DNA of 64,000 bases, taken from Prado023 sp963706875 (GTDB lineage Bacteria; Actinomycetota; Actinomycetes; S36-B12; CAIYMF01). Position numbers and translations under genes: made by a program. The stretch spans positions 124,001 to 188,000 of the forward strand of contig CAVPNW010000019.1 of assembly GCA_963706875.1 (NCBI GenBank), given 5' to 3'. Of the stretch, positions 50,929 through 60,516 are shown in pieces. The notes under the pieces are model-generated. The model did no database searches. It was not told where the DNA came from and saw nothing but the letters and a program-made list of their open reading frames with translations. Position 1 is the stretch's first letter. Each line of letters begins with the position of its first letter.

Positions 50929-51222
50929 CTTGCGGCCCAGGTGCAGGGCGGTCCACCAGAGGGCCGTGAACACCGCCCCGAGCACGACCATCATCCACCC
51001 GATGAACAGGCCGCTCGCGATGACCAGGGCCTGCAGGACCCACCCGGCGGGGACGAAGAACGGGCGGCGGAACATCCCCGGCAGCAGCGCGCACGCGAGC
51101 GCGAGGGCGGCGAAGATCCAGCCGACCCACGTCGGCTGCCCCCCGGCAACGACCGCCACGGGGATGGCCAGCAGCAGGACGATCGCCTCCATGATCAGGA
51201 CGCTGGAGGTCAGGACCCTCAT
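50902..51222 (-). CDS. DUF4233 family membrane protein
   Basis: 106 residues, three or four hydrophobic helices (MRVLTSSVLIMEAIVLLLAIPVAVVAGG; IFAALALACALLPGMF; GWVLQALVIASGLFIGWMMVVLGAVFTALWW). The RVLTSSVLIMEAIVLLLAIPVA opening and GWVLQ mark the family, which is nearly always found between folC and ndk in actinobacteria. Start overlaps the folC stop (ATGA). The 3' end is duplicated (see 50882-50928). Function unknown. Confidence 0.92.
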   Translation of the reverse strand: MRVLTSSVLIMEAIVLLLAIPVAVVAGGQPTWVGWIFAALALACALLPGMFRRPFFVPAGWVLQALVIASGLFIGWMMVVLGAVFTALWWTALHLGRKAESAQPTG

Positions 51223-52766
51223 TCCCAGCCCTCCGGCGCCCGGCCCCGAGGTGCGCCGCGCTCGGAACGGGTCGCCCCGGACTCCTGCCCGGACTCAGCG
51301 CCCAGCAGCAGCCGCGCCTCACCGGCCATCGTGACCGAGCCGGTGACGATCACGCCCGCACCGACCCCTGCCGGGGATCCCACTTCCGCCAGCTCGATCG
51401 CACGCTCGAGTGCAGCGTCGAGGCGCTCGACGGCCTCGACACGATCCTCGCCGAGGACCTCGGCGGCGATCGCTGCCAACTCGGCGACCGGCAGGGCGCG
51501 CGGTGAGCTCGACCGGGTGATGACGACCCTGTCGACCACCGGCTCCAGGGCCGCGAGGATCCCGGCTGCGTCCTTGTCGGCCAGGATCCCGAGCACCCCG
51601 ACCGACGAGGAGAACGCGAACGAGTCGGCGATCGCCGCTGCGAGCGCCTGCGCGCCTGGAACGTTGTGGGCGGCGTCCACGAGCACAGTGGGAGCCCTGC
51701 GCACGACCTCGAGACGGCCCGGTGAGGTGACGGCGGCGAACCCCGCACGCACCACGACGGGGTCCAGCCTCCGGCCCGGCGTGGGCACGGGGATGTCGCT
51801 GGCAACGCCCCCCGCGGAGTCCCGGTCCCGGATGTCGAGGAGGCCGCCACCGGTGCCCGAGACCGGTCCCCCCGCTGGATCCGGCAGGGACGTGACCCCG
51901 AAGAACGACTCGACCGCGGCCAGAGCGGCGACCGCGTTGCGCGCCTGGTGGGCGCCGAACAACGGGAGGAAGACCTCCTCGTAGTCCGCGCCCATCCCGC
52001 GCAGGGTCAGCTGCTGCCCGCCGACGGCAACCAGTCGCTCGAGGACCCCGAAGTGGATCCCCTCGACCGAGGTGGGCGCCTCCATCTGGGACGCACTGGC
52101 GGCCAGGACCTCCATGGCCTGGTCCTCCTGCGCGGCCAGGACCACCGAGGACGTGGGCTTGATGATGCCGGCCTTCTCGCCGGCGATGTCGGCCAGCGAG
52201 TCCCCCAGGTAGTCCGAGTGGTCCATGCCGATGGGCATGATGACCGCCACCTGGCCGTCGGCCACGTTGGTGGCGTCCCACGTGCCGCCCATGCCGACCT
52301 CAACCACGGCCACGTCGACCGGCGCATCGGCGAACGCCGCGAACGCCAGGCCCGTCATCACCTCGAAGAAGCTCAGCCGCGGCCCACCCTCGAGCTCACT
52401 GGCCTCGTCGGCCATGGCCAGGACGGGCGCCACCTCGTCGTAGATGTCGAGGAACGCGTCGATGCTGATGGGCTCGCCGTCGAGGCGGATCCTCTCGCGC
52501 AGGTCGGACAGGTGCGGGGAGGTGATCAGCCCGGTGTGCAGCCCGAACGCCCGCAGCAGCGACTCGATCATCCGCGCGGTCGACGTCTTGCCGTTCGTCC
52601 CGGTCACGTGGATCACCGGGTAGGCGCGTTGGGGGTCGCCGAGGAACTGCGTGAGCGTGCGGATTCGGCCCAGGGTCGGCGAGATCTGCGACTCGGGCCA
52701 GCGCGCCTCGAGTTCGCGGCGCACCTCGCCGAAGCGGTGCAGCGGGTCGGTGGGGTCAGCGGTCAC
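51219..52766 (-). CDS. folC: Bifunctional folylpolyglutamate synthase / dihydrofolate synthase
   Basis: 515 residues. Adds glutamate to dihydropteroate and to folates. P-loop HVTGTNGKTSTARMIESLLRAFG near 55-77, TSPHLSDLRERIRLDGEPIS, GMGGTWDATNV, and TSPGRLEVV with VDAAHNVPGA in the C-terminal domain. Longer than the usual 430-460: a Gly/Ser/Pro-rich insertion of about 45 residues lies between VESFFG and GFAAVTSPGRLE, and further length is N-terminal. GTG at 52766 is chosen as the first start compatible with the family; upstream in-frame sequence is antisense to the divergent gene. Confidence 0.93.
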   Translation of the reverse strand: MTADPTDPLHRFGEVRRELEARWPESQISPTLGRIRTLTQFLGDPQRAYPVIHVTGTNGKTSTARMIESLLRAFGLHTGLITSPHLSDLRERIRLDGEPISIDAFLDIYDEVAPVLAMADEASELEGGPRLSFFEVMTGLAFAAFADAPVDVAVVEVGMGGTWDATNVADGQVAVIMPIGMDHSDYLGDSLADIAGEKAGIIKPTSSVVLAAQEDQAMEVLAASASQMEAPTSVEGIHFGVLERLVAVGGQQLTLRGMGADYEEVFLPLFGAHQARNAVAALAAVESFFGVTSLPDPAGGPVSGTGGGLLDIRDRDSAGGVASDIPVPTPGRRLDPVVVRAGFAAVTSPGRLEVVRRAPTVLVDAAHNVPGAQALAAAIADSFAFSSSVGVLGILADKDAAGILAALEPVVDRVVITRSSSPRALPVAELAAIAAEVLGEDRVEAVERLDAALERAIELAEVGSPAGVGAGVIVTGSVTMAGEARLLLGAESGQESGATRSERGAPRGRAPEGWE

Positions 52767-52860
52767 GTGCCCATCGTTGCATCCCGGGTGGGGCTGCGCC
52801 GAGCAGCGGTCCGGGCGCTTCGCCCCTAGATTGGGCTCCCCGGCCGGAGGGACCAACGCG

Positions 52861-53322
52861 ATGACCACCACGATCACGGAGCCGACCCCGGCCGCGCCAC
52901 CCGCAGCCCCCGGCGACCCCGGCCCCGAGGTGGCTGCCTCGCTCACGCGGACGCTGGCGGTCCTTGGGGCGTCGAGCACCGTGGTCGGCGGGGCGATCGC
53001 CCTGGTGTCCTCGAGCCCGGGCCCACGCGCTTTCGGGCAGCAGAGCGCAGCCTGGGGCGCGATCAACCTGGGCATCGCGGGATTCGGCGCGTGGCGCTCC
53101 CGGACGCGTCCGGCCGAGGCTGCCAGCCTGCGCCGGACGCTGTTGGTCAACGCCGGACTCGACGTGGTCTACGTCGCCGCCGGCGCCCACGTCGCCTTCC
53201 ACCGCAGCACGTTCGGCGGCCGGATCTCCCCGGAGGCCGCACGCGGCCACGGCCTCGCGGTGGTCGGCCAGGGGCTGGCCCTCATGGCGCTGGACCTGAC
53301 CTACGCCCGGCGCCTGGCCTGA
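52861..53322 (+). CDS. Four-helix membrane protein, conserved hypothetical
   Basis: 153 residues. Pro/Ala-rich start, then four hydrophobic helices (LAVLGASSTVVGGAIALV; WGAINLGIAGFGAW; TLLVNAGLDVVYVAAGAHV; GLAVVGQGLALMALDLTYA). The pattern GQQSAAWGAINLGIAGFG and NAGLDVVYVAAG resembles small DUF-type proteins near valS in other actinobacteria. ATG at 52861 with GGAGG; a TAGATT at 52827-52832 may be the -10. Function unknown. Confidence 0.78.
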   Translation: MTTTITEPTPAAPPAAPGDPGPEVAASLTRTLAVLGASSTVVGGAIALVSSSPGPRAFGQQSAAWGAINLGIAGFGAWRSRTRPAEAASLRRTLLVNAGLDVVYVAAGAHVAFHRSTFGGRISPEAARGHGLAVVGQGLALMALDLTYARRLA

Positions 53323-53423
53323 GCCGGACCCTCGGGTCGCCACCAGCCCACGTCCGGTGCGGCTCCGCGCCCCGTATCCGACGTGTGAGGCGGCCGCCGA
53401 CGGCCCCAGTAGACTCGCGCCCC

Positions 53424-56009
53424 ATGAGCCAGACGCCGGACGCCCCCGCCACACGCATCCCCGAGAAGCCGTCAATCGACGGGATCGAGTCGGTCTGGTC
53501 CGAGCGCTGGGAGGCTCAGGGGACCTACGGATTCGATCGCACGAGGCCGCGCTCCGAGGTCTACTCGATCGACACCCCACCGCCCACCGTCTCGGGGTCG
53601 CTGCACGTCGGGCATGTGTTCTCCTACACGCACACCGACCTCATCGCCCGCTACAAGCGCATGCAGGGCTTCGACGTCTTCTACCCGATGGGCTGGGACG
53701 ACAACGGCCTGCCGACCGAGCGACGCGTGCAGAACTACTACGGCGTTCGCTGCGAGCCGACCCTGCACCACGACCCGGACTTCACCCCGCCGGAGAAGCC
53801 GGATCCCAAGAGGCAGGTCGCGATCAGCCGCCGCAACTTCATCGAGCTGTGCGAGCAGCTGACGCTCGAGGACGAGAAGGCGTTCGAGGCACTGTTCCGC
53901 CAGTTGGGCCTGTCCGTGGACTGGACGCAGACCTACCAGACCATCGACTCCAACGCCCGATCCGCGTCCCAGAAGGCGTTCCTGCGCAACCTCGCCCGCG
54001 GCGAGGCGTACCAGGCGGAGGCCCCCACGCTGTGGGATGTCACGTTCCGCACGGCCGTGGCCCAGGCCGAGCTCGAGGACCGCGAGATGCCCGGCGAGTA
54101 CCACCGGATCGCCTTCCCCTACTCCGACGGATCTGGGGCGGTGCACATCGAGACCACCCGCCCCGAGCTGCTCGCCGCCTGCGTGGCACTGGTCGCCCAC
54201 CCCGACGACGAGCGCTACCAGAAGCACTTCGGCACCACGGTGACCACGCCGGTGTTCGGCGTCGAGGTGCCGGTCGTCGCCCATCACCTGGCCGACCCGG
54301 AGAAGGGCTCCGGCATCGCGATGATCTGCACGTTCGGCGACACCACCGACGTCACGTGGTGGCGCGAGCTCGCCCTGGCGACTCGGCCGATCATCGGCTG
54401 GGACGGCCGGATCCTGCCCGAGACCCCGGACTGGATCGCCCGCGAGTCGGGCCGTGAGGCCTACGCGTCGATCGCCGGAATGACCGCCTTCTCGGCGAAG
54501 AAGCAGGTGGTCGAGCTGCTCGGTGCGGCCGGCTGGCTCGACGGTGAGCCACGAGCGATCACGCACCCGGTGAAGTTCTTCGAGAAGGGCGAGCGCCCGC
54601 TGGAGATCGTCACGACCCGGCAGTGGTACATCCGCAACGGCGGGCGCGATGCGGACCTGCGCGCCGAGATGCTTGCCCGTGGCGAGCAGCTGTCGTGGCA
54701 CCCGGCGAACATGGCCATCCGCTACCAGAACTGGGTCTCCGGACTCGCCGGCGACTGGCTGATCAGCCGACAGCGGTTCTTCGGCGTGCCGATCCCGCTG
54801 TGGTACCGGGTCGACCCGCACGGCAACCCCGACTACCACCAGGTGATCACCCCCGAGGAGTCCGCACTCCCAGTCGACCCGTCGGCCGAGGCGCCTGCCG
54901 GGTTCGCCGAGGCCCAGCGCGGCCAGCCGGGCGGCTTCATCGGGGACCCCGACGTCATGGACACCTGGGCGACCTCCAGCCTGAGCCCACAGATCTGCGG
55001 AGGCTGGGAGCGCGACCCGCAACTGTGGGCGGCCGTCTCCCCGATGGACCTGCGCCCGCAGGCCCACGAGATCATCCGGACCTGGCTGTTCTCCTCGGTC
55101 GTGCGCTCGCACCTCGAGGACGACCGGCTGCCCTGGGCGCATGCGGCGATCTCCGGCTGGATCCTCGATCCGGACCGCAAGAAGATGTCGAAGTCCAAGG
55201 GCAATGTGGTGACCCCGGTCGACCTGCTGGAGAAGCACGGATCGGACGCCGTGCGGTACTGGGCGGCCTCCGGTCGACCCGGCACCGACACCGCCTTCGA
55301 CGAGGGCCAGATGAAGATCGGCCGGCGCCTGGCGATCAAGATCCTGAACGCGAGCCGCTTCGTGCTCGGGCAGGGTGTGGATGCCGCAGCGGCGAACCAG
55401 CCTGAGGCCGTCACGCACCCGCTGGACCGCGCCCAGCTGGCGGCCCTCGCCGAGGTCGTGACCGAGGCAACGGCGGCCTTCGAGGACTACAACTACACCC
55501 GCGCCCTCGAGCTGGCCGAGACCTACTTCTGGTCGTTCTGCGACGACTACCTCGAGCTGGTCAAGGACCGGGCGTACGGGGCCCAGGGCCCAGAGGCTGC
55601 GGCGTCCGCGCGGGCGGCGCTGGCCACTGCCCTGAGCGTGCAGCTGCGCCTCTTCGCCCCGTTCCTGCCGTTCGTGACCGAGGAGGTCTGGGCGTGGTGG
55701 CAGGAGGGCTCGGTGCATCACGCGTCCTGGCCCACCGCCGACGAGGTCGCCCGGATCGCCCAGGACGGCGAGCCGATCCTGGTCGGTGAGGTCGCCGACG
55801 TCCTCAGCGCGATCCGCAAGGCCAAGTCCGAGGCGAAGGTGTCGATGCGTGCCGAGGTCAACTACGCCGAGGTGCTGCGCCCGGCGGAGACTGCCGCCCG
55901 TGTCAGCAGCGCGCGCGCCGACATCTCCGCGGCCGGGCGGATCGCGGACCTGCGTATCGGCGAGGGAGAGCCGGGCACCCGGATCGACCTCGCGGAGACC
56001 ACTCCCTGA
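53424..56009 (+). CDS. valS: Valyl-tRNA synthetase
   Basis: 861 residues, class Ia. HIGH-type HVGH at 61-64 (SGSLHVGHVF), GWDDNGLPTERRVQ (archaeal/actinobacterial subtype rather than GxDHAGIATQ), editing-domain TTRPELLAACVAL, and KMSKSKGNVVTP near 587. Little or no C-terminal coiled-coil arm compared with E. coli ValS, as in the shorter subtype. ATG at 53424; TAGACT eight bases upstream could be a -10, implying a very short leader. It is on the strand opposite to folC, while in many relatives valS lies upstream of folC in the same direction. Confidence 0.96.
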   Translation: MSQTPDAPATRIPEKPSIDGIESVWSERWEAQGTYGFDRTRPRSEVYSIDTPPPTVSGSLHVGHVFSYTHTDLIARYKRMQGFDVFYPMGWDDNGLPTERRVQNYYGVRCEPTLHHDPDFTPPEKPDPKRQVAISRRNFIELCEQLTLEDEKAFEALFRQLGLSVDWTQTYQTIDSNARSASQKAFLRNLARGEAYQAEAPTLWDVTFRTAVAQAELEDREMPGEYHRIAFPYSDGSGAVHIETTRPELLAACVALVAHPDDERYQKHFGTTVTTPVFGVEVPVVAHHLADPEKGSGIAMICTFGDTTDVTWWRELALATRPIIGWDGRILPETPDWIARESGREAYASIAGMTAFSAKKQVVELLGAAGWLDGEPRAITHPVKFFEKGERPLEIVTTRQWYIRNGGRDADLRAEMLARGEQLSWHPANMAIRYQNWVSGLAGDWLISRQRFFGVPIPLWYRVDPHGNPDYHQVITPEESALPVDPSAEAPAGFAEAQRGQPGGFIGDPDVMDTWATSSLSPQICGGWERDPQLWAAVSPMDLRPQAHEIIRTWLFSSVVRSHLEDDRLPWAHAAISGWILDPDRKKMSKSKGNVVTPVDLLEKHGSDAVRYWAASGRPGTDTAFDEGQMKIGRRLAIKILNASRFVLGQGVDAAAANQPEAVTHPLDRAQLAALAEVVTEATAAFEDYNYTRALELAETYFWSFCDDYLELVKDRAYGAQGPEAAASARAALATALSVQLRLFAPFLPFVTEEVWAWWQEGSVHHASWPTADEVARIAQDGEPILVGEVADVLSAIRKAKSEAKVSMRAEVNYAEVLRPAETAARVSSARADISAAGRIADLRIGEGEPGTRIDLAETTP

Positions 56010-56105
56010 CGGGCCTGCCCCCACGGCGGTGACCCCCGGTGCTCAAGCCGGTGCCCCACAGGTCCGATGACCCAGCAAAGGCGCCAGCACCGAGGAGAGT
56101 CCGCC

Positions 56106-57635
56106 ATGGGTCGCAGGTCTACGAAGTCGTCCCCCGCCAATGGGGCTGCACTGCCCTTTGACACGGTCGGTGTCACGATCCTTCCCGGGGTCTCGCTCCC
56201 GGAATGGGCCGAGCCGCACGACCAGCCGCTGACGGCCCCCGGCCCGGAGCTGATCGCCGATGCCGAGCCCCTTGGCCAGGAGGCCGCCGTCGACGCCGTC
56301 ATCGCCGGACAGGCGGCACCACCCGACTGGGCGGCCGCCGTGCCGGCCATGCCGGACGCCGCAGTCGCGGCCCAGGAACACGGCCCGCTCTCGGCGATGG
56401 CGCCCGAACCTGCCTATGCGATGGCTGGTGCGGCCATGGCCGGGGCGGTCACGGCTGGCGCGGCCTATGGGACCCCCTCCGGATACGGCCAACCCGCTGG
56501 TGGGTATGCGCCGGAACCCTCGAGATACCCAGCCGCACCCGCTGCCAGCCTTGCCGCCCCAACGCTTCCGGCCTCCGCAGCTCCCGCAGCCGCGGCCGGG
56601 CAGGCACCTGTCTACCCGCCGGCAGCCCCCACACCCGAGTACGCGCAGGGCTGGACCACGCCCCCTCCCGCTGCAGCGTCCCCAGCCAACGGAGCAGCTC
56701 CGGCGCTGACGGCCTTCGGCGCTCCCGCCCATGCCGCGCCCGCCGGGCCGGCTGACCACCCAGCCACAGGTGGGGTGGCCACGGCAGCGGCATACGCCCA
56801 GGCAACCGCCACCGACACGCGCACGTTCCCGAGCCCTGCGTCGCCGGCGGACTCCATGGCGCCGGATTCGGCGGTGGCGGCACCGACCGATTCGCCGGCT
56901 CCGAGTACGCCGAGTGAGGCGTGGGGCTCTCCCGACCGGACATCCCTGAGCCCCCAGCACGTCGCGCTTCTGTCGTGGTGGGCGGACATGATGGCTGCCG
57001 GCCAGTTCCCGGCCCCGACGGCCGCGGTCGGTCCGGATGGGACTGCGCCATCGGCTGCATCCAGTGGGTCGCGCAAGCGCTCCTTCCCGTTCAAGGCGGC
57101 GGCCCTGGGCCTGGTCGCCGTGGCAGCGGTCGGGACCGCCGCGGTGGTCGGGCCGAGGGTCATGGCCTCCGACGAGCCGGTGGCTGCCACGCCCACCACC
57201 CTCAGCATGCCCGCTGCCGCAGGAGACCTCGTGGCGCTCACGGATCCCAGCGTCGGCGCCGAGCTGCAGACCCTCCTGGGGTTCGGCCTGCGCCCCACCG
57301 GCGTGACCGTGACAGGCGCCTACGGGACCGCCGCGGGCAATCCGCTGGTGATGGCTGCGATGGCCACCACCATGGGAGCCCCCGCCGAGGCTGTGGGGCA
57401 GATCGCCACATGGGCGGAGCGCACCGGTGCCACCGTCTCGCCGTCGGTGGCCGGTACCGGCGCGAACGAGGGCATCACGTGTGCGGCCGTCGAGTCGATC
57501 CCCGAGGCGCAGCCAGGATCGTTCTGCGTATGGACGGCCAGCGGAGAGCGCGGCCAGACGTACTCGGTCGAGGCCTCCGTCGAGGACGCCCAGATGCTGA
57601 CCAACCAGTTCCGGACGGCGGTGTCGGGCTCGTAG
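56106..57635 (+). CDS. Ala/Pro-rich membrane-anchored protein, unknown function
   Basis: 509 residues. ATG at 56106 with GAGGAGAG eight bases upstream (an earlier in-frame ATG at 56067 lacks one). Opens with a short structured stretch (ALPFDTVGVTILPGVSLPEW), then about 270 residues of Ala/Pro/Gly-rich disordered sequence, a basic KRSFPFK, one transmembrane helix (about 325-345) and an extracellular domain of about 150 residues with two Cys (ITCAAV, SFCVW) probably disulfide-linked. The outside part resembles other actinobacterial stress or envelope proteins only in general layout. No confident family. Convergent with clpX. Confidence 0.72.
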   Translation: MGRRSTKSSPANGAALPFDTVGVTILPGVSLPEWAEPHDQPLTAPGPELIADAEPLGQEAAVDAVIAGQAAPPDWAAAVPAMPDAAVAAQEHGPLSAMAPEPAYAMAGAAMAGAVTAGAAYGTPSGYGQPAGGYAPEPSRYPAAPAASLAAPTLPASAAPAAAAGQAPVYPPAAPTPEYAQGWTTPPPAAASPANGAAPALTAFGAPAHAAPAGPADHPATGGVATAAAYAQATATDTRTFPSPASPADSMAPDSAVAAPTDSPAPSTPSEAWGSPDRTSLSPQHVALLSWWADMMAAGQFPAPTAAVGPDGTAPSAASSGSRKRSFPFKAAALGLVAVAAVGTAAVVGPRVMASDEPVAATPTTLSMPAAAGDLVALTDPSVGAELQTLLGFGLRPTGVTVTGAYGTAAGNPLVMAAMATTMGAPAEAVGQIATWAERTGATVSPSVAGTGANEGITCAAVESIPEAQPGSFCVWTASGERGQTYSVEASVEDAQMLTNQFRTAVSGS

Positions 57636-57652
57636 ACGTGAGCCCCCCAACT

Positions 57653-57669
57653 CCCACGAGCATCGTGGG
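57653..57669. terminator. Bidirectional hairpin between convergent genes
   Basis: Perfect 7-bp stem cccacga/tcgtggg around a 3-base loop, between stops at 57635 and 57678; C-rich flank on one side and G-rich on the other extend the fold. Confidence 0.6.
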
Positions 57670-57677
57670 CGGGTGGG

Positions 57678-58982
57678 TCAGGCGGTCTTCTCCTGACGGC
57701 TGCGGCGGGCTGGCGCGGCCGGTGCCTCACGCGGGAGCAGGGTCGGGTTCACGTTGTCCTTGACGACCTCACCGGTGATGACCACACGACCGACGTCCTT
57801 GCGGGACGGCACGTCGTACATGACGTTGAGCAGGACCTCCTCAAGGATGGCGCGCAGTCCACGCGCACCGGTCCCTCGCAGGGTCGCCTGCTCGGCGATC
57901 GCGTCCAGGGCATCGTCGGAGAACTCGAGCTGGACGCCGTCCAGCTCGAACAGTCGCTGGTACTGACGGACCAGGGCGTTCTTCGGCTCCGTGAGCACCT
58001 GCACGAGGGCCACCTTGTCCAGGCTGTTGACCGAGGTGAAGACCGGCAGCCGGCCGACGAACTCCGGGATCATCCCGAACTTCAGCAAGTCCTCGGGCAT
58101 CACCTTGGCGAAGATCTCCGAGGTCGATGTGCCGCGGCCCTCGAGGCGAGGGTCGAGCTCCTCGGGCATGAAGCCGATCGACTTGCGGCCGATCCGCGAC
58201 TCGATGATCTTGTCCAGGCCGGGGAACGCACCGCCCACGATGAACAGGACGTTCGTGGTGTCGATCTGGATGAACTCCTGGTGCGGATGCTTGCGCCCAC
58301 CCTGCGGCGGGACGGAGGCGGTCGTGCCCTCGAGGATCTTCAGCAGCGCCTGCTGGACCCCCTCGCCGGAGACGTCGCGGGTGATCGACGGGTTCTCGCT
58401 CTTGCGGGCGACCTTGTCGATCTCGTCGATGTAGACGATGCCGGTCTCGGCCTTCTTGACGTCGTAGTCGGCGGCCTGGATCAGCTTGAGCAGGATGTTC
58501 TCAACGTCCTCGCCCACATAGCCGGCCTCGGTCAGGGCGGTGGCGTCGGCGATCGCGAACGGCACGTTGAGCATCCGGGCCAGGGTCTGGGCGAGCAGGG
58601 TCTTGCCCGAGCCCGTGGGACCGAGCAGGAGGATGTTGGACTTCGCCAGCTCCACCTGCTCGTCGCGCTGGCGATCGCTGCCGCTGCTGGCCTGGACGCG
58701 CTTGTAGTGGTTGTAGACGGCGACGGACAGGCTCTTCTTCGCGGTGTCCTGGCCGATCACGTACTGGTCGAGGAACTGGCAGATCTCGCGTGGCTTGGGC
58801 AGTTCGTCGAACTGGACGTCGGAGGACTCGTGCAGCTCCTCCTCGATGATCTCGTTGCACAGGTCGATGCACTCGTCGCAGATGTACACGCCGGGGCCGG
58901 CGATCAGCTTCTTGACCTGCTTCTGGCTCTTCCCGCAGAAGGAGCACTTGAGCAGGTCGCCGCCGTCACCTATGCGGGCCAC
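57678..58982 (-). CDS. clpX: ATP-dependent Clp protease ATP-binding subunit ClpX
   Basis: 434 residues. AAA+ unfoldase that feeds ClpP. N-terminal zinc domain with C13, C16, C35, C38; Walker A GPTGSGKT near 119-126; pore loop TEAGYVGEDVE; Walker B IVYIDEID; RKH loop GRKHPHQ and the ClpP-binding IGF loop RKSIGFMPEE. GTG at 58982. 114 bases downstream of clpP2, so likely part of tig-clpP1-clpP2-clpX or with its own promoter in the gap. Confidence 0.97.
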   Translation of the reverse strand: MARIGDGGDLLKCSFCGKSQKQVKKLIAGPGVYICDECIDLCNEIIEEELHESSDVQFDELPKPREICQFLDQYVIGQDTAKKSLSVAVYNHYKRVQASSGSDRQRDEQVELAKSNILLLGPTGSGKTLLAQTLARMLNVPFAIADATALTEAGYVGEDVENILLKLIQAADYDVKKAETGIVYIDEIDKVARKSENPSITRDVSGEGVQQALLKILEGTTASVPPQGGRKHPHQEFIQIDTTNVLFIVGGAFPGLDKIIESRIGRKSIGFMPEELDPRLEGRGTSTSEIFAKVMPEDLLKFGMIPEFVGRLPVFTSVNSLDKVALVQVLTEPKNALVRQYQRLFELDGVQLEFSDDALDAIAEQATLRGTGARGLRAILEEVLLNVMYDVPSRKDVGRVVITGEVVKDNVNPTLLPREAPAAPARRSRQEKTA

Positions 58983-59096
58983 GTTCGTTCCTCTCCTCGA
59001 CTGACTCCGAAGGTACCTCCCGAATGCGTGGCCGCACAGGCCCCACTCCGGATAATCCCGCCGTTCGGGTTACGCCCAGCGCGTACCAGGCGCCGG

Positions 59097-59723
59097 TCAG
59101 AGCGCCGTGGCCATCTTGCGCGAGGCGATGACCTGGTCGATGACGCCGTACTCGACGGCGTCATCGGCGGTCAGGATCTTGTCGCGCTCGATGTCCTTGG
59201 CCACCTGCTCGGGGGTCCGACCTGTGTGCTTGGCGAGGATGCCCTCCATCTCCACGCGCATCCGCAGGATCTCGTTGGCCTGGATCTCGATGTCCGAGCC
59301 CTGGCCCCCGCCCTCGGTGTAGGGCTGGTGGATCAGCACGCGCGCGTGGGGCAACGCGAACCGCTTGCCCGGGGCGCCCGCCGCCAGCAGGACGGCCGCG
59401 GCTGAGGCCGCCTGACCCAGGCACACGGTCTGGACCTGGGGCTTGATGAACTGCATGGTGTCGTAGATCGCCGTCATGGCGGTGTAGGAGCCACCGGGTG
59501 AGTTGATGTAGATCGAGATCTCACGATCCGGGTCCATCGACTCCAGCGTGAGCAGCTGGGCCATGACGTCGTCGGCTGACGCATCGTCGATCTGGACGCC
59601 GAGGAAGATGATCCGCTCCTCGAAGAGCTTTGCGTACGGGTTCATGATGCGCTCGCCGTTGGCGGTGCGCTCGCGGAACTCCGGCAGGATGTAGCGCGCC
59701 GCCGGCTGCTGAATACGGGTCAC
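59097..59723 (-). CDS. clpP2: ATP-dependent Clp protease proteolytic subunit, ClpP2
   Basis: 208 residues from the GTG at 59723, which has AGGAG at good spacing and gives the classical MTRIQQPAARYILPEF of ClpP2; an upstream ATG at 59774 overlapping the clpP1 stop would add 17 residues. Catalytic Ser in GQAASAAAVLL (near 106) and His in LPHARVLIHQP; Asp downstream. Forms a mixed tetradecamer with ClpP1 in actinobacteria. Confidence 0.95.
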   Translation of the reverse strand: MTRIQQPAARYILPEFRERTANGERIMNPYAKLFEERIIFLGVQIDDASADDVMAQLLTLESMDPDREISIYINSPGGSYTAMTAIYDTMQFIKPQVQTVCLGQAASAAAVLLAAGAPGKRFALPHARVLIHQPYTEGGGQGSDIEIQANEILRMRVEMEGILAKHTGRTPEQVAKDIERDKILTADDAVEYGVIDQVIASRKMATAL

Positions 59724-59770
59724 GAGGTGCTCCTGGGCTCGGGTGTCGGTCGCGGAGTGGCGCAGCGGGC

Positions 59771-60406
59771 TCATGCGGTGCCGCCCTCTCCGGAGACGTC
59801 GCGCGCACTGCGCACCACGTGGTCGACGAATCCGTACTCCTTGGCCTCGTCGGCGGTGAACCAGCGGTCGCGGTCGGAGTCGTTGCTGATCGTCTCCAAC
59901 GTCTGGCCGGTGTGCTGGGCGATCAGCTCGGCCATCTTCTTCTTGGTGTAGAGCATCTGCTCGGCCTGGATCTTGATGTCCGAGGCCGTGCCCCCGATGC
60001 CGCCCGACGGCTGGTGCATCATGATCCGGGCGTGCGGGGTGGCGTAGCGCTTGCCCTCGGCACCGGCGCACAGCAGGAACTGGCCCATCGAGGCCGCCAG
60101 ACCCATGGCGACGGTCGCGACGTCGTTCTTGACGAACTGCATCGTGTCGTAGATCGCCATGCCCGCAGAGACCGAGCCGCCGGGCGAGTTGATGTAGAGG
60201 TAGATGTCCTTGTCCGGGTCCTCCGCGGCCAGCAGGAGCATCTGGGCGCAGATCGCGTTGGCCACCTGGTCCTCGACGACCGAACCGAGGAAGATGATCC
60301 GCTCGCGCAGGAGGCGCTGGTACACGGAGTCGTCGAAGCCGGGACCGGTGGGCGCCGGGGAGCGCAGCTCAGGCTGCGACGAGGTGGGGTACGGCAGTCC
60401 GTTCAC
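59771..60406 (-). CDS. clpP1: ATP-dependent Clp protease proteolytic subunit, ClpP1
   Basis: 211 residues. Ser in GLAASMGQFLL (near 103), His in TPHARIMMHQPSGGIGG, and DRDRWFTADEAKEYGFVDHV at the C-terminus. GTG at 60406. Co-transcribed with clpP2. The spacer to tig (246 bases) has a terminator for tig and a 9-bp inverted repeat, so the clpP unit probably has its own promoter, often ClgR-controlled in actinobacteria; I see no clear ClgR site. Confidence 0.96.
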   Translation of the reverse strand: MNGLPYPTSSQPELRSPAPTGPGFDDSVYQRLLRERIIFLGSVVEDQVANAICAQMLLLAAEDPDKDIYLYINSPGGSVSAGMAIYDTMQFVKNDVATVAMGLAASMGQFLLCAGAEGKRYATPHARIMMHQPSGGIGGTASDIKIQAEQMLYTKKKMAELIAQHTGQTLETISNDSDRDRWFTADEAKEYGFVDHVVRSARDVSGEGGTA

Positions 60407-60516
60407 GGGTGACCTCCGCTGGTTGGGGCGATCCTGATGCGGGCCAGCGGCCCGGTGATCGCGTCTGCAGTGACCCTAACCCGGGGGTCCGACACGGGCT
60501 TCCCCGGCGCCGCGGT

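Noticed and set aside
53472..56024. 850-residue open frame antisense to valS
   Set aside because: Covers valS exactly and has no domain features; third-position GC keeps the antisense frame open.
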